Part shown: piece by piece, positions 21,565 to 30,956 of the stretch | Layout: every line of letters starts with the position of its first letter | Numbering within the stretch: position 1 is the stretch's first letter | Assembly (NCBI GenBank): GCA_000969725.1 | Contig: JXSR01S010074.1 | Source of the DNA: Ophiothrix spiculata | Lineage: Eukaryota; Echinodermata; Ophiuroidea; Amphilepidida; Ophiotrichidae | Reading direction: 5' to 3' (one strand) | DNA length: 33,638 nucleotides | Notes under the pieces: model-generated | Seen by the model: only the letters and a program-made list of their open reading frames with translations | What the model was told of the DNA's origin: nothing | Databases searched by the model: none | Made by a program: the position numbers and the translations under genes

Positions 21565-23188
21565 GCTTTCTTAAATTGGGTACTGAAATTTATTGTGAAC
21601 ACCTTCGTCAAGAAATTTGATGTAAATAGATATGTTTCAGTTTGATTTTTTTTTCACATTTTTATTTAACTCTATTTTTACCAAGTGTCTAAAAATGAGG
21701 TGCAAAAAGTGACAACCTAACCTAAAAGGTGATAAACCAAGATACCAATCAGAAACATGAATACAAAGCCCATGATTTTTCTACGTTAAAAATTTAAATT
21801 CAAATTGGTTGATTTCCAGGATTTTTTGTTCTCCACAATTATGCACTGAAAATTGAACCCAAACATGTTTCAAAACCTTTTTGATACTCATGCAAAAAAA
21901 GAGAAAATCATTGAATGAAAATGCTATTATAAGAGCTGCATCATTAATTGTCATCGTAAGCATCAAATTAATGCTAGGATGGATTAATTCAATGGTTGAT
22001 TCTTGCTAGTTATCACTTTTCTTTGTTTATATTTTGCAATATCAATACAAAAGTCTTTACCTTTTCCACAATTTTTTACTACATTTGGCATTTTTTACAG
22101 TTCTGTGAGCAACCCCAAATGCTGTTAATTTTTCAATTTTTCTGTATCATTAAAAAATGATGGGCTTAATAAACACATTTGATATGATCGAAGGTAGTGA
22201 CTACAACCCACTTGTGCCATGTAAGTGCTACATTTTGATCCCCTCCCTCATCATATTGGTCATCTGATTCCAGAGATATGACTTCTTTTTTTTGGAATTT
22301 AAAAACAAACAAATGAAAAATACTACTTTTAGTGCTTTATAACTCCAGATCAGTATTTCCAACATCGGATTCATTCCCTTGATCATATTATGTATGATTT
22401 TATAAGGTATTGTTTACTGGCAAGTGGGAATACTTAGAACTGCAACTACTATCTGTGCTCAGACATTCAAGATCAAGATGACAATCTCTGCTTGTCATAG
22501 TTATAATTGCATGAGATGAAAATTGCCCATGGTGCTTAAAAACAAACGACAGGCTATCTAACTATTGTGATAAACAACATTTCATTTCGGGGATAAATTG
22601 AGTTGTGAAATACAGAAACAACTGAAGATTACATAGCAGCATAAAACGGGCATATACTGAAGATTACTTGTTTACACTTGTGGTCACTGACCTATATTTT
22701 TGCATATAGAATTGCTTGGTTAAATTTAGATATTTAAGTTGAAATTATGAGTTCAAAATTGAGAGTATTTTTGAAGCATCTCTTCCTAGTGTCTTGCCTA
22801 GTCAACCATCAGCATGAGTCTTGATTAGAAAGTGATATGCATGTGATAAGCTTTCATGCCTCAACTTTTTTAGGGTACATGAATGCATTTTTTTCTTATT
22901 TTATGTAAACAGGACAGGAGAGTCTTGAGACTTATGTAAAAACCCTGTTCTAATACAAGAGCAGACTCGTTTTTGTAAGAGTAGACTTAATATGTCTCAA
23001 CATTATACAAGTTTAACAGACATGAATAAGAAAGTCTCCATGTCTGTAGTTATATTTCAAACTTGTGTGTTTTTCTTCTCTATGCGTAGTGTAAAGTTAA
23101 AATATGCAACTGGTTTCATTACATCTGAAACCTCTGTGTCAATTTTACTATTCTGTGTCAATTTTGTTATTCTTTCCAATTTTTACAG
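21565..23188. other. Intron B-C, remainder; nothing recognised
   Basis: AT-rich sequence with no repeats matching others in the window. A pyrimidine tract and TTTACAG precede exon C. Confidence 0.5.
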
Positions 23189-23228
23189 CTCCAGAAGCAA
23201 TAGAAAGAAGCCAAGACATGAGAGATAG
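23189..23228 (+). CDS. PLCL: PLC-like gene, 40-nt microexon C linking PH domain to EF-hands
   Basis: Very small exon after TTTTTACAG. The T left by exon B plus CT gives Ser121, followed by PEAIERSQDMRD and the first two bases (AG) of the next codon. It lies where PLC proteins have the short basic linker before the first EF-hand helix (compare RRQRTRDQWL in PLC-eta2). It is not followed by GT but by ATATCCTT, the U12-type AT-AC donor. The 40-nt length, the phase fit on both sides and the join to WLREMF together make this convincing, although the peptide alone would not be recognisable. Confidence 0.85.
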
Positions 23229-23891
23229 ATATCCTTTATATTTTATTAATTTGACCATATTATTGTACAATCTTCAGGGATAGATTTTTCTTAACATATA
23301 TGATGGATTGCAGCTACAAAGGATTTCAAATTGATTTTCATAAGACCGTTTGTAAGTTTATTTGCAAATAAAACACAAACATGTTAGGATTTTTGGATTT
23401 TTGAAGGTTTTAGAGCACAGAAATCATACATGCATATGCTTGGTGCATTTTGTTATTTTCCTTTATATTGAGTATAAAATCAACTAGATGTATGATAATA
23501 AGGTAGTTAGTATAAAACATCCCAAAACTGTGCAATGTTTTACAAAAAAACACTATAAGTTAATAAAGCATCAATATACCTTTAGAGAATATAGCATCAA
23601 TATACCTTTAGAGAATAGCTTCATAACTAAGATCAAAATGCAAAACAAAATTCTAGTTTTTTACTTTTCTGAACATTTTGATAAAAAAAGTTTGTGGTAG
23701 ATAACTGTTATTATTGAACATACTAAGCGTAAACCATCTGCAGTCAAAATTTTGATCTATCACCCCTTAAGAAACCAGTGTTTATAATCCAACTGAATTC
23801 ATTAAATATTTTGAAAGTAAAACCAATATTTCAAAATGTGATCATAGCATTCCTAAGTTTGGTTCTTGTCCTTGACTTTGCTCCGATTTAC
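23229..23891 (+). other. AT-AC minor-spliceosome (U12-type) intron, 663 nt
   Basis: The 5' end reads ATATCCTTT, a perfect match to the U12-type donor consensus. The 3' end reads TCCTTGAC (branch region, likely branch A at 23875), then 15 bases, then AC at 23890-23891, immediately before exon D. Branch consensus is TTCCTTRAC; this site (GTCCTTGAC) differs only at the first base. The branch-to-splice distance of 16 nt is short, as expected for U12 introns, which lack a polypyrimidine tract. The intron is phase 2. No GT donor near 23228 gives an alternative in-frame join. It also holds two adjacent copies of a ~25-bp unit at 23569-23617. Confidence 0.88.
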
Positions 23892-24021
23892 ATGGCTGAG
23901 GGAAATGTTTTGCAAAGCAGCAGGAGATGACGACAACCAGCTAGATGAGTTTGAAGTCATGCAACTGATGAAGAAACTCAACAATAGTGTTGCCTCCATG
24001 AGGGTGCGGCAGAAGTTTAAA
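23892..24021 (+). CDS. PLCL: PLC-like gene, exon D: EF-hand 1 and start of EF-hand 2
   Basis: Starts after the AC acceptor with the A that completes Arg134, then 43 codons to Lys177, ending exactly at a codon end before GTAAGT. The peptide is WLREMFCKAAGDDDNQLDEF followed by EVMQLMKKLN and RVRQKFK. This is the PLC EF-hand 1 helix-loop-helix; the W-L---F start and LMKKLN exit helix match PLC-delta/eta/PLCL. The loop runs A144 to E155, and position 1, normally Asp, is Ala, so calcium binding is probably weak or absent (inference; many PLC EF-hands are degenerate). The 3' half of this exon and its donor are duplicated 180 bp downstream. Confidence 0.92.
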
Positions 24022-24227
24022 GTAAGTGGTCAACATGTTGATCAAATATTCAAAAACTCTATCTCCTTATACTTGGAGACATTGGTACGTCATGGATGTC
24101 CCACCTAGGCGGGCTTTGCAGTCAAATGAGTATGGATTAAGTAAGTGGTCAAGAAACTCAACAATAGTGTTGCCTCCATGAGGGTACGACAGAAGTTTAA
24201 AGTAAGTGGTCAACATGTTGATCAAAT
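23971..24227 (+). repeat. Partial duplication of exon D 3' end plus donor site
   Basis: Bases 23971-24047 (17 codons of exon D, donor GTAAGT and 26 further intron bases) recur at 24151-24227, offset exactly 180 bp, with two mismatches in 77 bp. Both mismatches are in the coding part (GTG to GTA, CGG to CGA) and both are synonymous. The string GTAAGTGGTCAA occurs a third time at 24141, at the junction. The second copy has an in-frame TAA at 24142-24144 and no convincing acceptor, so it is probably a non-coding exon fossil inside the intron. Confidence 0.9.
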
Positions 24228-24345
24228 CCCGGAGGGGCACCCAACTTTGGTTTTGGTGGAAGTGTGCGGCCCCGATATCTGAAACTATAGTCTGACAAGG
24301 GGGCTCTGGAACCAAAATTTCCTTAAAATGGGGGTCCTGGGAACC
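24228..24345 (+). mobile_element. Truncated CCCGG(A/G)GGGGCAC element end
   Basis: Begins CCCGGAGGGGCACCCAACTT directly after the exon D duplicate and continues into GC-rich sequence with AATGGGGGTC, as does the minus strand of the 4954-5196 element. The opposite terminus is not visible; the outer foldback element begins right after it. Confidence 0.6.
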
Positions 24346-25129
24346 AAGACCCGTATTTCAGAAAGTTGTTTAGCTAAACCATAGTTTTAATTTCTCGTCA
24401 GCAGCAAGACTTATTGAACTCTTCTGCTTGAAAGCTGCAACAGTGCGTATCATTCCTGGACAGTTACGGCCGTATTCTCGAACGATGTTTCACTAAAACG
24501 TTGGTTAAGCTAAAATGCGTTTAGTTCAAATCTGATTTTATCTAAACGCCCGCTAAATGTTTAAATGGCGCATCTGGTAAACAACGGTATTTAAAACTTA
24601 AAAATATCATCTTTGGACGTATAAAGATATACGCTAGTGACCTCTAAGTATTTGTATTAGAAGGAGATCCCTAGTCAACAAAGAATTCTTCGCTTCATCA
24701 AGTACACTGCTCGTCAAGTGATGTTTGTGAATACGTGAAGAAAGGCCTACGCTACGTAATAGCCAGAACACAGTATTTACCATGTTTATAATGATAATTC
24801 AAGGTATATTTATTGTAAGCACACATTTGAGTATTTATTTTTCATCATGGCATGTTGTTGTTATCATATTATCATCTTCAACCATTATTCATTAATATTA
24901 ATATATTTATGAATTTGTCAACATTAATATTAATACATTTGTAAAGCTTAAAAAACCTATAAAGTTGTTGGACACATGAAGAAAGTAAAATTTAAACACA
25001 CCTTAAATCGCGATTTAAACACTCGTGATTTACACACTGATTAGCATTAAACATCATTCGAGAATATGGCCCCTGGTGTTCAGTTATAAACAGTAGTTTA
25101 GCTAAACACCTTTCTGGAATACGGGTCTT
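24346..25129. mobile_element. Outer foldback element containing a nested second element
   Basis: Left AAGACCCGTATTTCAGAAAG and GTTTAGCTAAAC; right complement AAGACCCGTATTCCAGAAAG and GTTTAGCTAAAC. The interior is interrupted by the element at 24468-25071. No convincing target duplication. It ends 22 bp before exon E, so the acceptor region of exon E borders the element. Confidence 0.82.
24468..25071. mobile_element. Inner foldback element (GGCC(G/A)TATTCTCGAA termini)
   Basis: Left GGCCGTATTCTCGAACGATG and right complement GGCCATATTCTCGAATGATG, both followed by TTT. Flanking sequence on either side (GGACAGTTAC; TGTTCAGTTATAA) looks related and could hold a decayed target duplication. No coding capacity. 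Confidence 0.82.
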
Positions 25130-25151
25130 AATAACCATTTTTTGTTTTTAG

Positions 25152-25270
25152 GAAATAACATCATTGAAGTATCGTGATGCCAATGAGAAGCCTGCAGTTA
25201 GCAGTCAGGAATTTTTAGAACTCTTCAAAGATATGACAACTCGACCAGAAATATATTTCTTACTAGTTAG
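25152..25270 (+). CDS. PLCL: PLC-like gene, exon E: EF-hand region, TRPEIYFLLV motif
   Basis: Begins after TTTTTAG in phase 0 and ends in phase 2 before GTAAGT. Residues 178-216 include EITSLKYRDANEKPAVSSQE, then FLELFKDM and TTRPEIYFLLV. The E-F-LF--M-TRPE-YFLLV pattern is the well-conserved end of the second EF-hand in PLCs; PLCL proteins read CTRPE(V/I)YFLLVQ. The 20 or so bases after the donor run straight into a truncated copy of the hairpin repeat described at 25290. Confidence 0.93.
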
Positions 25271-25289
25271 GTAAGTTCAACTGGCAAAT

Positions 25290-25448
25290 CATGTGAGAGC
25301 ATGAAAGTCATATCTGCAATATAGCTGCTATTTCTTTGGCTCTTGAAATCAGTGGTTCTTCAGGTGACAACCATTTTAAGAACCACTGACATAAAGAAGA
25401 CAAATTTGTAGGGTTTTGTTGCATTTTAATGACAAGGCATAAATTGAC
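25290..25448. mobile_element. Hairpin repeat, truncated copy 2a
   Basis: Starts CATGTGAGAGCATGAAAGTC and ATCTGCAATATAGCTGC, then GGCTCTTGAAAT, GGTTCTTCAGGTGAC and AGAACCACTGACATAA. The central stem is rearranged and shortened compared with copies 1 and 2b. It begins about 20 bp after the exon E donor. Confidence 0.75.
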
Positions 25449-25698
25449 ATGTGATTGAAGTCGTATCTGCAATAGCTGCCATTTGTCATAAATTTTGATT
25501 GCACATTGTATAATCTTCAGTCTTGGATCAGTGGCTCTTGAAATAGTTCTTCAGGTGACACCGTCACCCAAAGAACCATTTCAAGAGCCACTGACATAAG
25601 ACAGGGAAATTTGAGGGATTTTTCACATTCTTGTGATAAGGTGTTTAATAAATAACTTAGGGCAGCTATTGCAGATACGACTTTCTTGCACTTGCATG
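25449..25698. mobile_element. Hairpin repeat, copy 2b
   Basis: Same organisation as 11665-11924: outer arms (CGTATCTGCAATAGCTGCC / complement at 25660-25690) and central stem TCAGTGGCTCTTGAAAT, GTTCTTCAGGTGAC against its complement, with a few mismatches near the loop. A further partial right arm (GCAGCCATTGCTGATAG, ACTCACATGAC) follows to about 25770. Confidence 0.87.
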
Positions 25699-26717
25699 AC
25701 AAAATATGAATTGCATATAAATCACTATAGCAGCCATTGCTGATAGACAACTTATTTGAACTCACATGACAAAATGGCATCATTGAAGTTCTATAAAGTG
25801 CCATGAAGCGTACATAAAATAATCAGGATTCCACATTGCCTAAGGTTCACATTTTACTCAGAGCTGATGTTCTTCAAAATGAAATGACAAATCCTCCTCG
25901 ACTTCAAATTTGCAACAGCGGTACAAATTTCCCGATAGGTGACCTCTTCCAACCAACAAATGAAATATTGGGGGTGGAGCCATTCCCCCTCTGGCTACGC
26001 CACTGGTATAATATGTTCAGTATGTGAACTCTTGTACGTTTGCTCTGTACAGTGACGTGTGACAGATCTTATTAAATTGGAGTTCCAAGAGGTCCAAGCT
26101 TGGAAGGTTTAGGCCCACTGTTCTTTTTGCTGATATATAACTTTGCAACATAGGATAGTTATTAAGGGGAAAAAAGGCTAGGGTAACACAGTTATGAGGA
26201 AAAAAGTTTTAACAAGGTTTGCATATAACAAACTAGCAGCAAACTCATTTAAAGATAAAATGCATAGTACTGGAAGGTTCAGATGTCCTATTTTTAAAAT
26301 GAATATTGTTAGTAGAGGTTGATAACTTAACGTTGATACAGAATATAAGATATAATTGGAGATTTATTTACTTAAAGAAATCTTAAAAGACCATTATCAG
26401 TACTTTAGCTATAAATAGATCATAGATTTTCAATATATAAACCTATATGTATCTTTTGCATGTAACATGTATCTTTTGCATGTAATTATCGTTGAAAGCA
26501 TTCAATGAAATTAAGATTGGTGGTTACCATGGCAATTAATTACCAAAATAGCATCCAAACATAGTGCCTTGCTTTTTCGAGCAGAAATCACTTTTCTTTT
26601 TGATTTTCTCCCTGGATGACTTTATTTTCTAAATAATCAAAGAATGTTCAGCCACCTGTCAAACGCGAGTTTTAATCTAGTCATTAATATACTTGCTATA
26701 TGAAAGCTCACAAATCT
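25699..26717. other. Intron E-F, first part; hAT-like fragment
   Basis: 25836-26006 reads in complement CCAGTGGCGTAGCCAGAGGG, a hAT-like terminus similar to 13885. TGTATCTTTTGCATGTAA occurs twice in tandem near 26448-26487. The rest is unremarkable AT-rich sequence. Confidence 0.55.
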
Positions 26718-26728
26718 GAACAATAAGC

Positions 26729-27176
26729 CCGAAGGGGGGAGCAATATTGTGTGGACCCGGGTATCCACCGAACCCTATCTGAGAACAAAAATCTACCATC
26801 TGTTTAGTGGATACCCTATCCAGGACCATACCTTTTTAAATAAGTACCCTATCTAAGACCATATGCAAATGTGACAAATTAAGAACTCAAGTAAAATTTA
26901 ACTGTACATTATTTGAATTAAGAAGTGTTTCTAGGTATTTGAAGCACTTTTATTGACAATTTCAGGCACCACAGTAATTAATTCAACCATTGTTTCGTAG
27001 TCTGATACCCTATAAGAGATTGAAAGGCCAAATTTCAAACCTTATATGAGACTTGCAGAGTACCATGTCGATTTTGATACCCTATATTGCAAGTCTCAAG
27101 ACCTATCCAGGTCTCATATTTTTGATAACACAGGTGGTTGTCAGAATACCCAGTTCCCCCCCCCCCCCCCCCGCCA
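26729..27176. mobile_element. Insertion with 11-bp flanking duplication and poly-C tract
   Basis: GAACAATAAGC occurs at 26718-26728 and again at 27177-27187. Between them, ATACCCTAT and related words occur several times (e.g. near 26812, 27004, 27079), along with GACCATA/ACCTATCCAGG words. A run of about 18 C lies at about 27156-27173. Long inverted termini are not obvious beyond G-rich left (GGGGGG near 26736) against C-rich right. Confidence 0.7.
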
Positions 27177-27187
27177 GAACAATAAGC

Positions 27188-28419
27188 TGTTAATACAAAC
27201 ATAAGGTGCATTTATGGTTTGTTTTTATTGTGATGTATCATTCTTCAGTAAAACCAGTGAAATGAGATGGAAGAATTAAAATAAAGCTACTTAATGTGAG
27301 ACTGCAGTCAGTAGCTTAATGAGAAACATTTTCAGGAGAAGAAATCATTTTATCCTGACAGCGTGCGATGCATTTTCAGTAGGAGTAATTTTTGTTCACT
27401 CACAGCAAATTGTTGTAGATTTAAATAGAAAATAACAAGAAAAATTAAAAAAAAAAAAACTGTCTCTATTAGTTGTGCTAGGTTTCATCAACTTAACTGC
27501 TAGGAAGGTATTGAAACCTCAAAACATAGGATTTTCAACATTTGGGTCTGATTGTTTAGAAATAGTCTTGCAGACCAGACAGGCTTAGTTTAGTTATAGT
27601 TATTTAAGACAGTGCACATGGTGATCCATACCCAGGAGTATTATAATAATAATATAATTAATAAGGCAGTTCGGTGGAAACTTTTGATACAATTTACAAA
27701 ATAAAACAAAATACAATTTCTGTTAAACGAGACATTTACAGGAAGTGAAATAAAATGCAGGGATCATTTTTGCATCGAATTTGTCAAAGCAGTAGCTCTT
27801 TACGGGCCGCAAGAAATGTATTCATGGGCCATAAGTTGTGAATGAGGGCCTTAGAATCATACAAAATATGCCTTTCAGGCTGCAAACATGCAAAATATGC
27901 CTCTCAGGGTGCAAGCATGCTGTGAGACATTTAACTAAGTGATAGTTTCAGTGGACCAAAGTTCATCAAAATTCCCGTGCAATTATCACAGCCTAATAGG
28001 TTCCAATGTAAACACAGTGAAATAATTCTCCCATTTGTATCATACAAGTTAAGTGCGATTTCCGGCTTTTCACCATCTCCCAGTGGTTCACTTGAGATTC
28101 CAATTCATCATTTCCAGCTGTCTACAATTTCTTGTTTCTCGCATCATGGTGAGCCTCCCAAGCGGTGGATAGATCACTCATGTGTAACCTTATATTGGAC
28201 AGGTTGCCGGCTGGCAGGCCGGGATATAAACACATTAATCGTGTTACTCGCTTGAAAATGTATGTGTGATTGTTTACTACATTTAAAATGAACAGTTACA
28301 TCTGTGTATTTAGTAAGGAGTGTTGAAATGTAAAGGAAAATTAAAGCTGGTTTAAATTTGAAGAAGTAGATTCTCACAGACTGAAAAATTTGAAATGTCC
28401 TTAAACCACAGTCTTAATT
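27188..28419. other. Intron E-F, middle; nothing recognised
   Basis: GCAAACATGC / GCAAGCATGC with AAATATGCCT(T/C)TCAGG near 27870-27920 is a small imperfect tandem duplication. A short ATAATAATATAAT run lies at 27642-27660. The 92-codon ORF at 27977 has no recognisable homology. Confidence 0.45.
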
Positions 28420-28845
28420 CAGGCCTTCTCAAATAGCGGCCCACGGGCCAGATTGGCACCCTCAAAAGTGGCCCCCGACTAGACTGAACCGAAAAATACT
28501 CCTGAATTTTATCATTTTAGGGTATCATAGTAAACCCATATTGATATGCATGTTGCATGTTTGGTTCAAGCAGTATTTTTTTTTTTATTGTTACTTATTC
28601 TTTCACATGAGCATTGCTAAGAAAAACAAATCAGCAAGAATCTCAGTCTCTTTTGGATCAAATTATGCGAATAGTAAAAACTACAAACTCAAACAAAAAA
28701 ATTTAAATAAAGAAATAAAAAATAATAATAATTTTAAAAAATGTCTATGTTCTTTGGGTGCCTACCTCTTCATACTTTTTTCATTCAAAATTACATTTTG
28801 CAACTCTGCCTGTGAACCCCTTCAAGGACCATATGGCGGACCCTG
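28420..28845. mobile_element. hAT-like MITE
   Basis: Left end CAGGCCTTCTCAAATAGCGG then CCCACGGGCCAGAT, the 'CTCAAA..GCGGCCC' opening known from SPIN/Charlie-type hAT elements; right end complement starts CAGGGTCCGCCATATGGTCC. Eight-base flanks TCTTAATT and ACTGAATT agree at six positions. A 101-codon ORF inside is low complexity. Confidence 0.7.
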
Positions 28846-28928
28846 ACTGAATTCGTGAAAATGCTTCAAATCTTTTCACCATATATCTGGATTTTTAAGC
28901 ACGCAAATGTTGCCCTTGTACTTGTATC

Positions 28929-28955
28929 ATTGATTGATTGATTGATTGATTGAAA
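28929..28955. repeat. (ATTG)n microsatellite
   Basis: Six to seven perfect ATTG/TTGA units. Confidence 0.95.
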
Positions 28956-29035
28956 CCATGACTAATCCGATAGAAAAGTTTGAATTTTAACTTGTTGATA
29001 AATTTTGTTACTATCCTTGCCAGGATTACTATTAA

Positions 29036-29527
29036 AGGGACTAGCCTAGATTTCACCTAGAATTGAAAACTTATGGGAATGCTCTAAATAAAGTTTTATA
29101 AAGTATAGTAAAATTCAAAAAAATGCAAAAATGTACATACAAATGGCTCAAATTGAGAGAGAATTAATTAATTTGCAATATAGCAGTCTTTGATGGTGGT
29201 GTAACTAGCCTGTGTTTCCTAAATCATAAATGGAGATAACTTAATACATATCAAAAGAGAAACAATTTCATCAAAAATAATTTGTTTGCCCATCACAGTT
29301 GTAGAAACAAGATCTTTTTAAGTTTTCAAACTAGAAACACTGTTTTCATGCCACTTTTTTGCGCCGGCGTAAAAAATTAAAGTAGGTAAAAAATTGCAAT
29401 TTTCTCCAATATTCCTCAAAATCAGGGAAAACTACTTGTAAGTTATATTACTATAAACATGTTCTATCGATTCAAGTAAAAAAACATGTAGGCAAAAAAT
29501 TAGTGGGAAGAATATAGGCCAGTCCAT
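29036..29527 (-). mobile_element. TTAA-flanked MITE, copy 2, inverted relative to 13394
   Basis: Left AGGGACTAGCCTAGATTTC, right complement ATGGACTGGCCTATATTC; TTAA at 29032-29035 and 29528-29531. Shares in reverse complement long blocks with 13394-13860, including CTTGAATCGATAGAACATG, AAAATTGCAATTTTTTACC, the GCCGGC centre and CTGACAC/CACCACCATCAAAGA-like stretches. Differences are scattered. Confidence 0.87.
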
Positions 29528-29531
29528 TTAA

Positions 29532-29973
29532 TATTATTTTAGAGTGTAAATGCCAAATGCATTTTTCAATTCTCTCAAAACGTTGTAGTGTGTATGAATA
29601 AAATGTAAATAAACCATGCTTCTTTTACTAGAATTGTATCACATTCCTGTGTTGAGTACATCAAGCAAACACATGTTATCATTAATTTGCTGTGTTTAAA
29701 GTTTCTGATTTCTCACAACATTGAATATTTAGTTCACTTTAGTTTAGGAAGCTTTCATCCAGCTTTTCTCTTGGATATCATCAGCCCCATACTAAACACG
29801 TGGGGGCGCTGTTGGGTTGGCTATTTTGAGCCACTAAAAATGGAAATGTAGACTGCTGGGAGGTGGTATCTGCTGCCGTCTCTGTTGAGGGAACTCCTCC
29901 TGATCCTGATGTAATAAGCTTCCCTTACACCTCTTTAATTAATTTTGCCGTCTTTACTATTTATGCTTTCCAG
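29532..29973. other. Intron E-F, last part; nothing recognised
   Basis: Contains GTGGGGGCGCTGTTGG near 29801 in otherwise AT-rich sequence and then the exon F acceptor. Confidence 0.5.
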
Positions 29974-30037
29974 ATATGCAAGCTCAGAATTTATGACGAC
30001 AGATGATCTATTAATCTTCTTGGAAGCAGAACAGGGT
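29974..30037 (+). CDS. PLCL: PLC-like gene, exon F: start of second EF-hand pair (FLEAEQG)
   Basis: Starts after TGCTTTCCAG. The first A completes Arg217, then 21 codons to Gly238, ending in phase 0 at GTAAGT. The peptide is YASSEFMTTDDLLIFLEAEQ plus G. The L-x-x-FLEAEQG signature is shared by PLCL and other PLCs just before the third EF-hand. It is the last exon I could identify; the expected continuation (an EF-hand then the HNTYL-type start of the X domain) is not visible in the remaining 3.6 kb, so the gene continues beyond the window. A 180-bp MITE begins 45 bp past the donor. Confidence 0.92.
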
Positions 30038-30082
30038 GTAAGTACAAACAAAGTGTATGGAGAGTACTGCAACACTCCATAA

Positions 30083-30262
30083 GGCAACGAAAGAAAAACC
30101 CTGTTTTACGGGCCCGACCAACCATAAATTTGAGATTTTGAATTTTTTTAGTTAAAAAAATCAACTTCTTGTAAAATCAGCCATTTTTGGATTTGCCAAT
30201 TTTGAAAACAAATTAGTTGGAAGGTTCGCCCGCTCGTAAAACAGGGTTGGTTTTTTGTCACC
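30083..30262. mobile_element. 180-bp TAA-flanked MITE just after exon F
   Basis: Left arm holds AAAAACCCTGTTTTACGGGC, right complement AACCCTGTTTTACGAGCGGG; ends GGCAACG / GGTGACA. TAA flanks both sides (30080-30082, 30263-30265), again a TWA-type target. The central part is AT-rich and non-coding. Confidence 0.82.
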
Positions 30263-30265
30263 TAA

Positions 30266-30956
30266 GGGATATTCATACTAAGTTTACCTATAATAAATAC
30301 TTCCTGGAGTTGCTAGTTACACAAAAATGGGTGTTTGAAGACATGTAACTATGGTAACCAAGTAAACAAATCAAAATTAAATGTTTGATTTCTCTGCTTT
30401 GTACAAAGCGATTTTCATAAATTTAGTTCTAAAAGGTTCCCTTCATAAATAGCTCAGTAATTCATATTTTTCATTCAAGAGTAAAAGTGGAGCAAATCAT
30501 TTTTAATACACTAAAACACTTGTTACTGAAAGTTATTACAACCAGTTGCAATGATCTCAAAAACAGGGCAAATTAAACTATAGTTTATCACTCTCATAGG
30601 CACCCAGTCTCAACATTATTTCCTAGGCTAGGCTAGGACGAAAAATGATAAATCACGACAGTTTTGTCAAAACTCATGTTATTTTTGTCTTGGGCAAGTT
30701 TTAACAAGTCACCAGTCCTATCCTCCTACATGCATGCGCTGACATTTAAGATAGACATTAATGACATCAATAAACTTAGGAGGTATTATCAAGTAACATG
30801 TCAGATGCTTTCTTCACTAACCACATATCTTACTGGATGTCGCTGCCTAGCAATTAGGTCGTGCAAGTAATTAAGGCTGTCTCTTTTTAAAAGATGTTAA
30901 GTCACAATTTGACAGCAAAGTTGAGCAAATATCATCATATGAATAAGAGAAAGTCA
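30266..30956. other. No gene seen downstream of exon F
   Basis: AT-rich; the 68-codon ORF at 30664 has no recognisable homology and does not match the expected PLC continuation. Confidence 0.5.

Noticed and set aside
24145..24201. Second copy of exon D as a mutually exclusive exon
   Set aside because: In-frame TAA just upstream, no acceptor, and only the 3' half of the exon is present.
27156..27173. Poly-C run as a sequencing or assembly gap artefact
   Set aside because: It sits at the end of an insertion bounded by a direct repeat, so it is plausibly real, though its exact length should not be trusted.
28541..28846. 101-codon plus-strand ORF
   Set aside because: Low-complexity Lys/Asn-rich peptide inside a hAT-like MITE.
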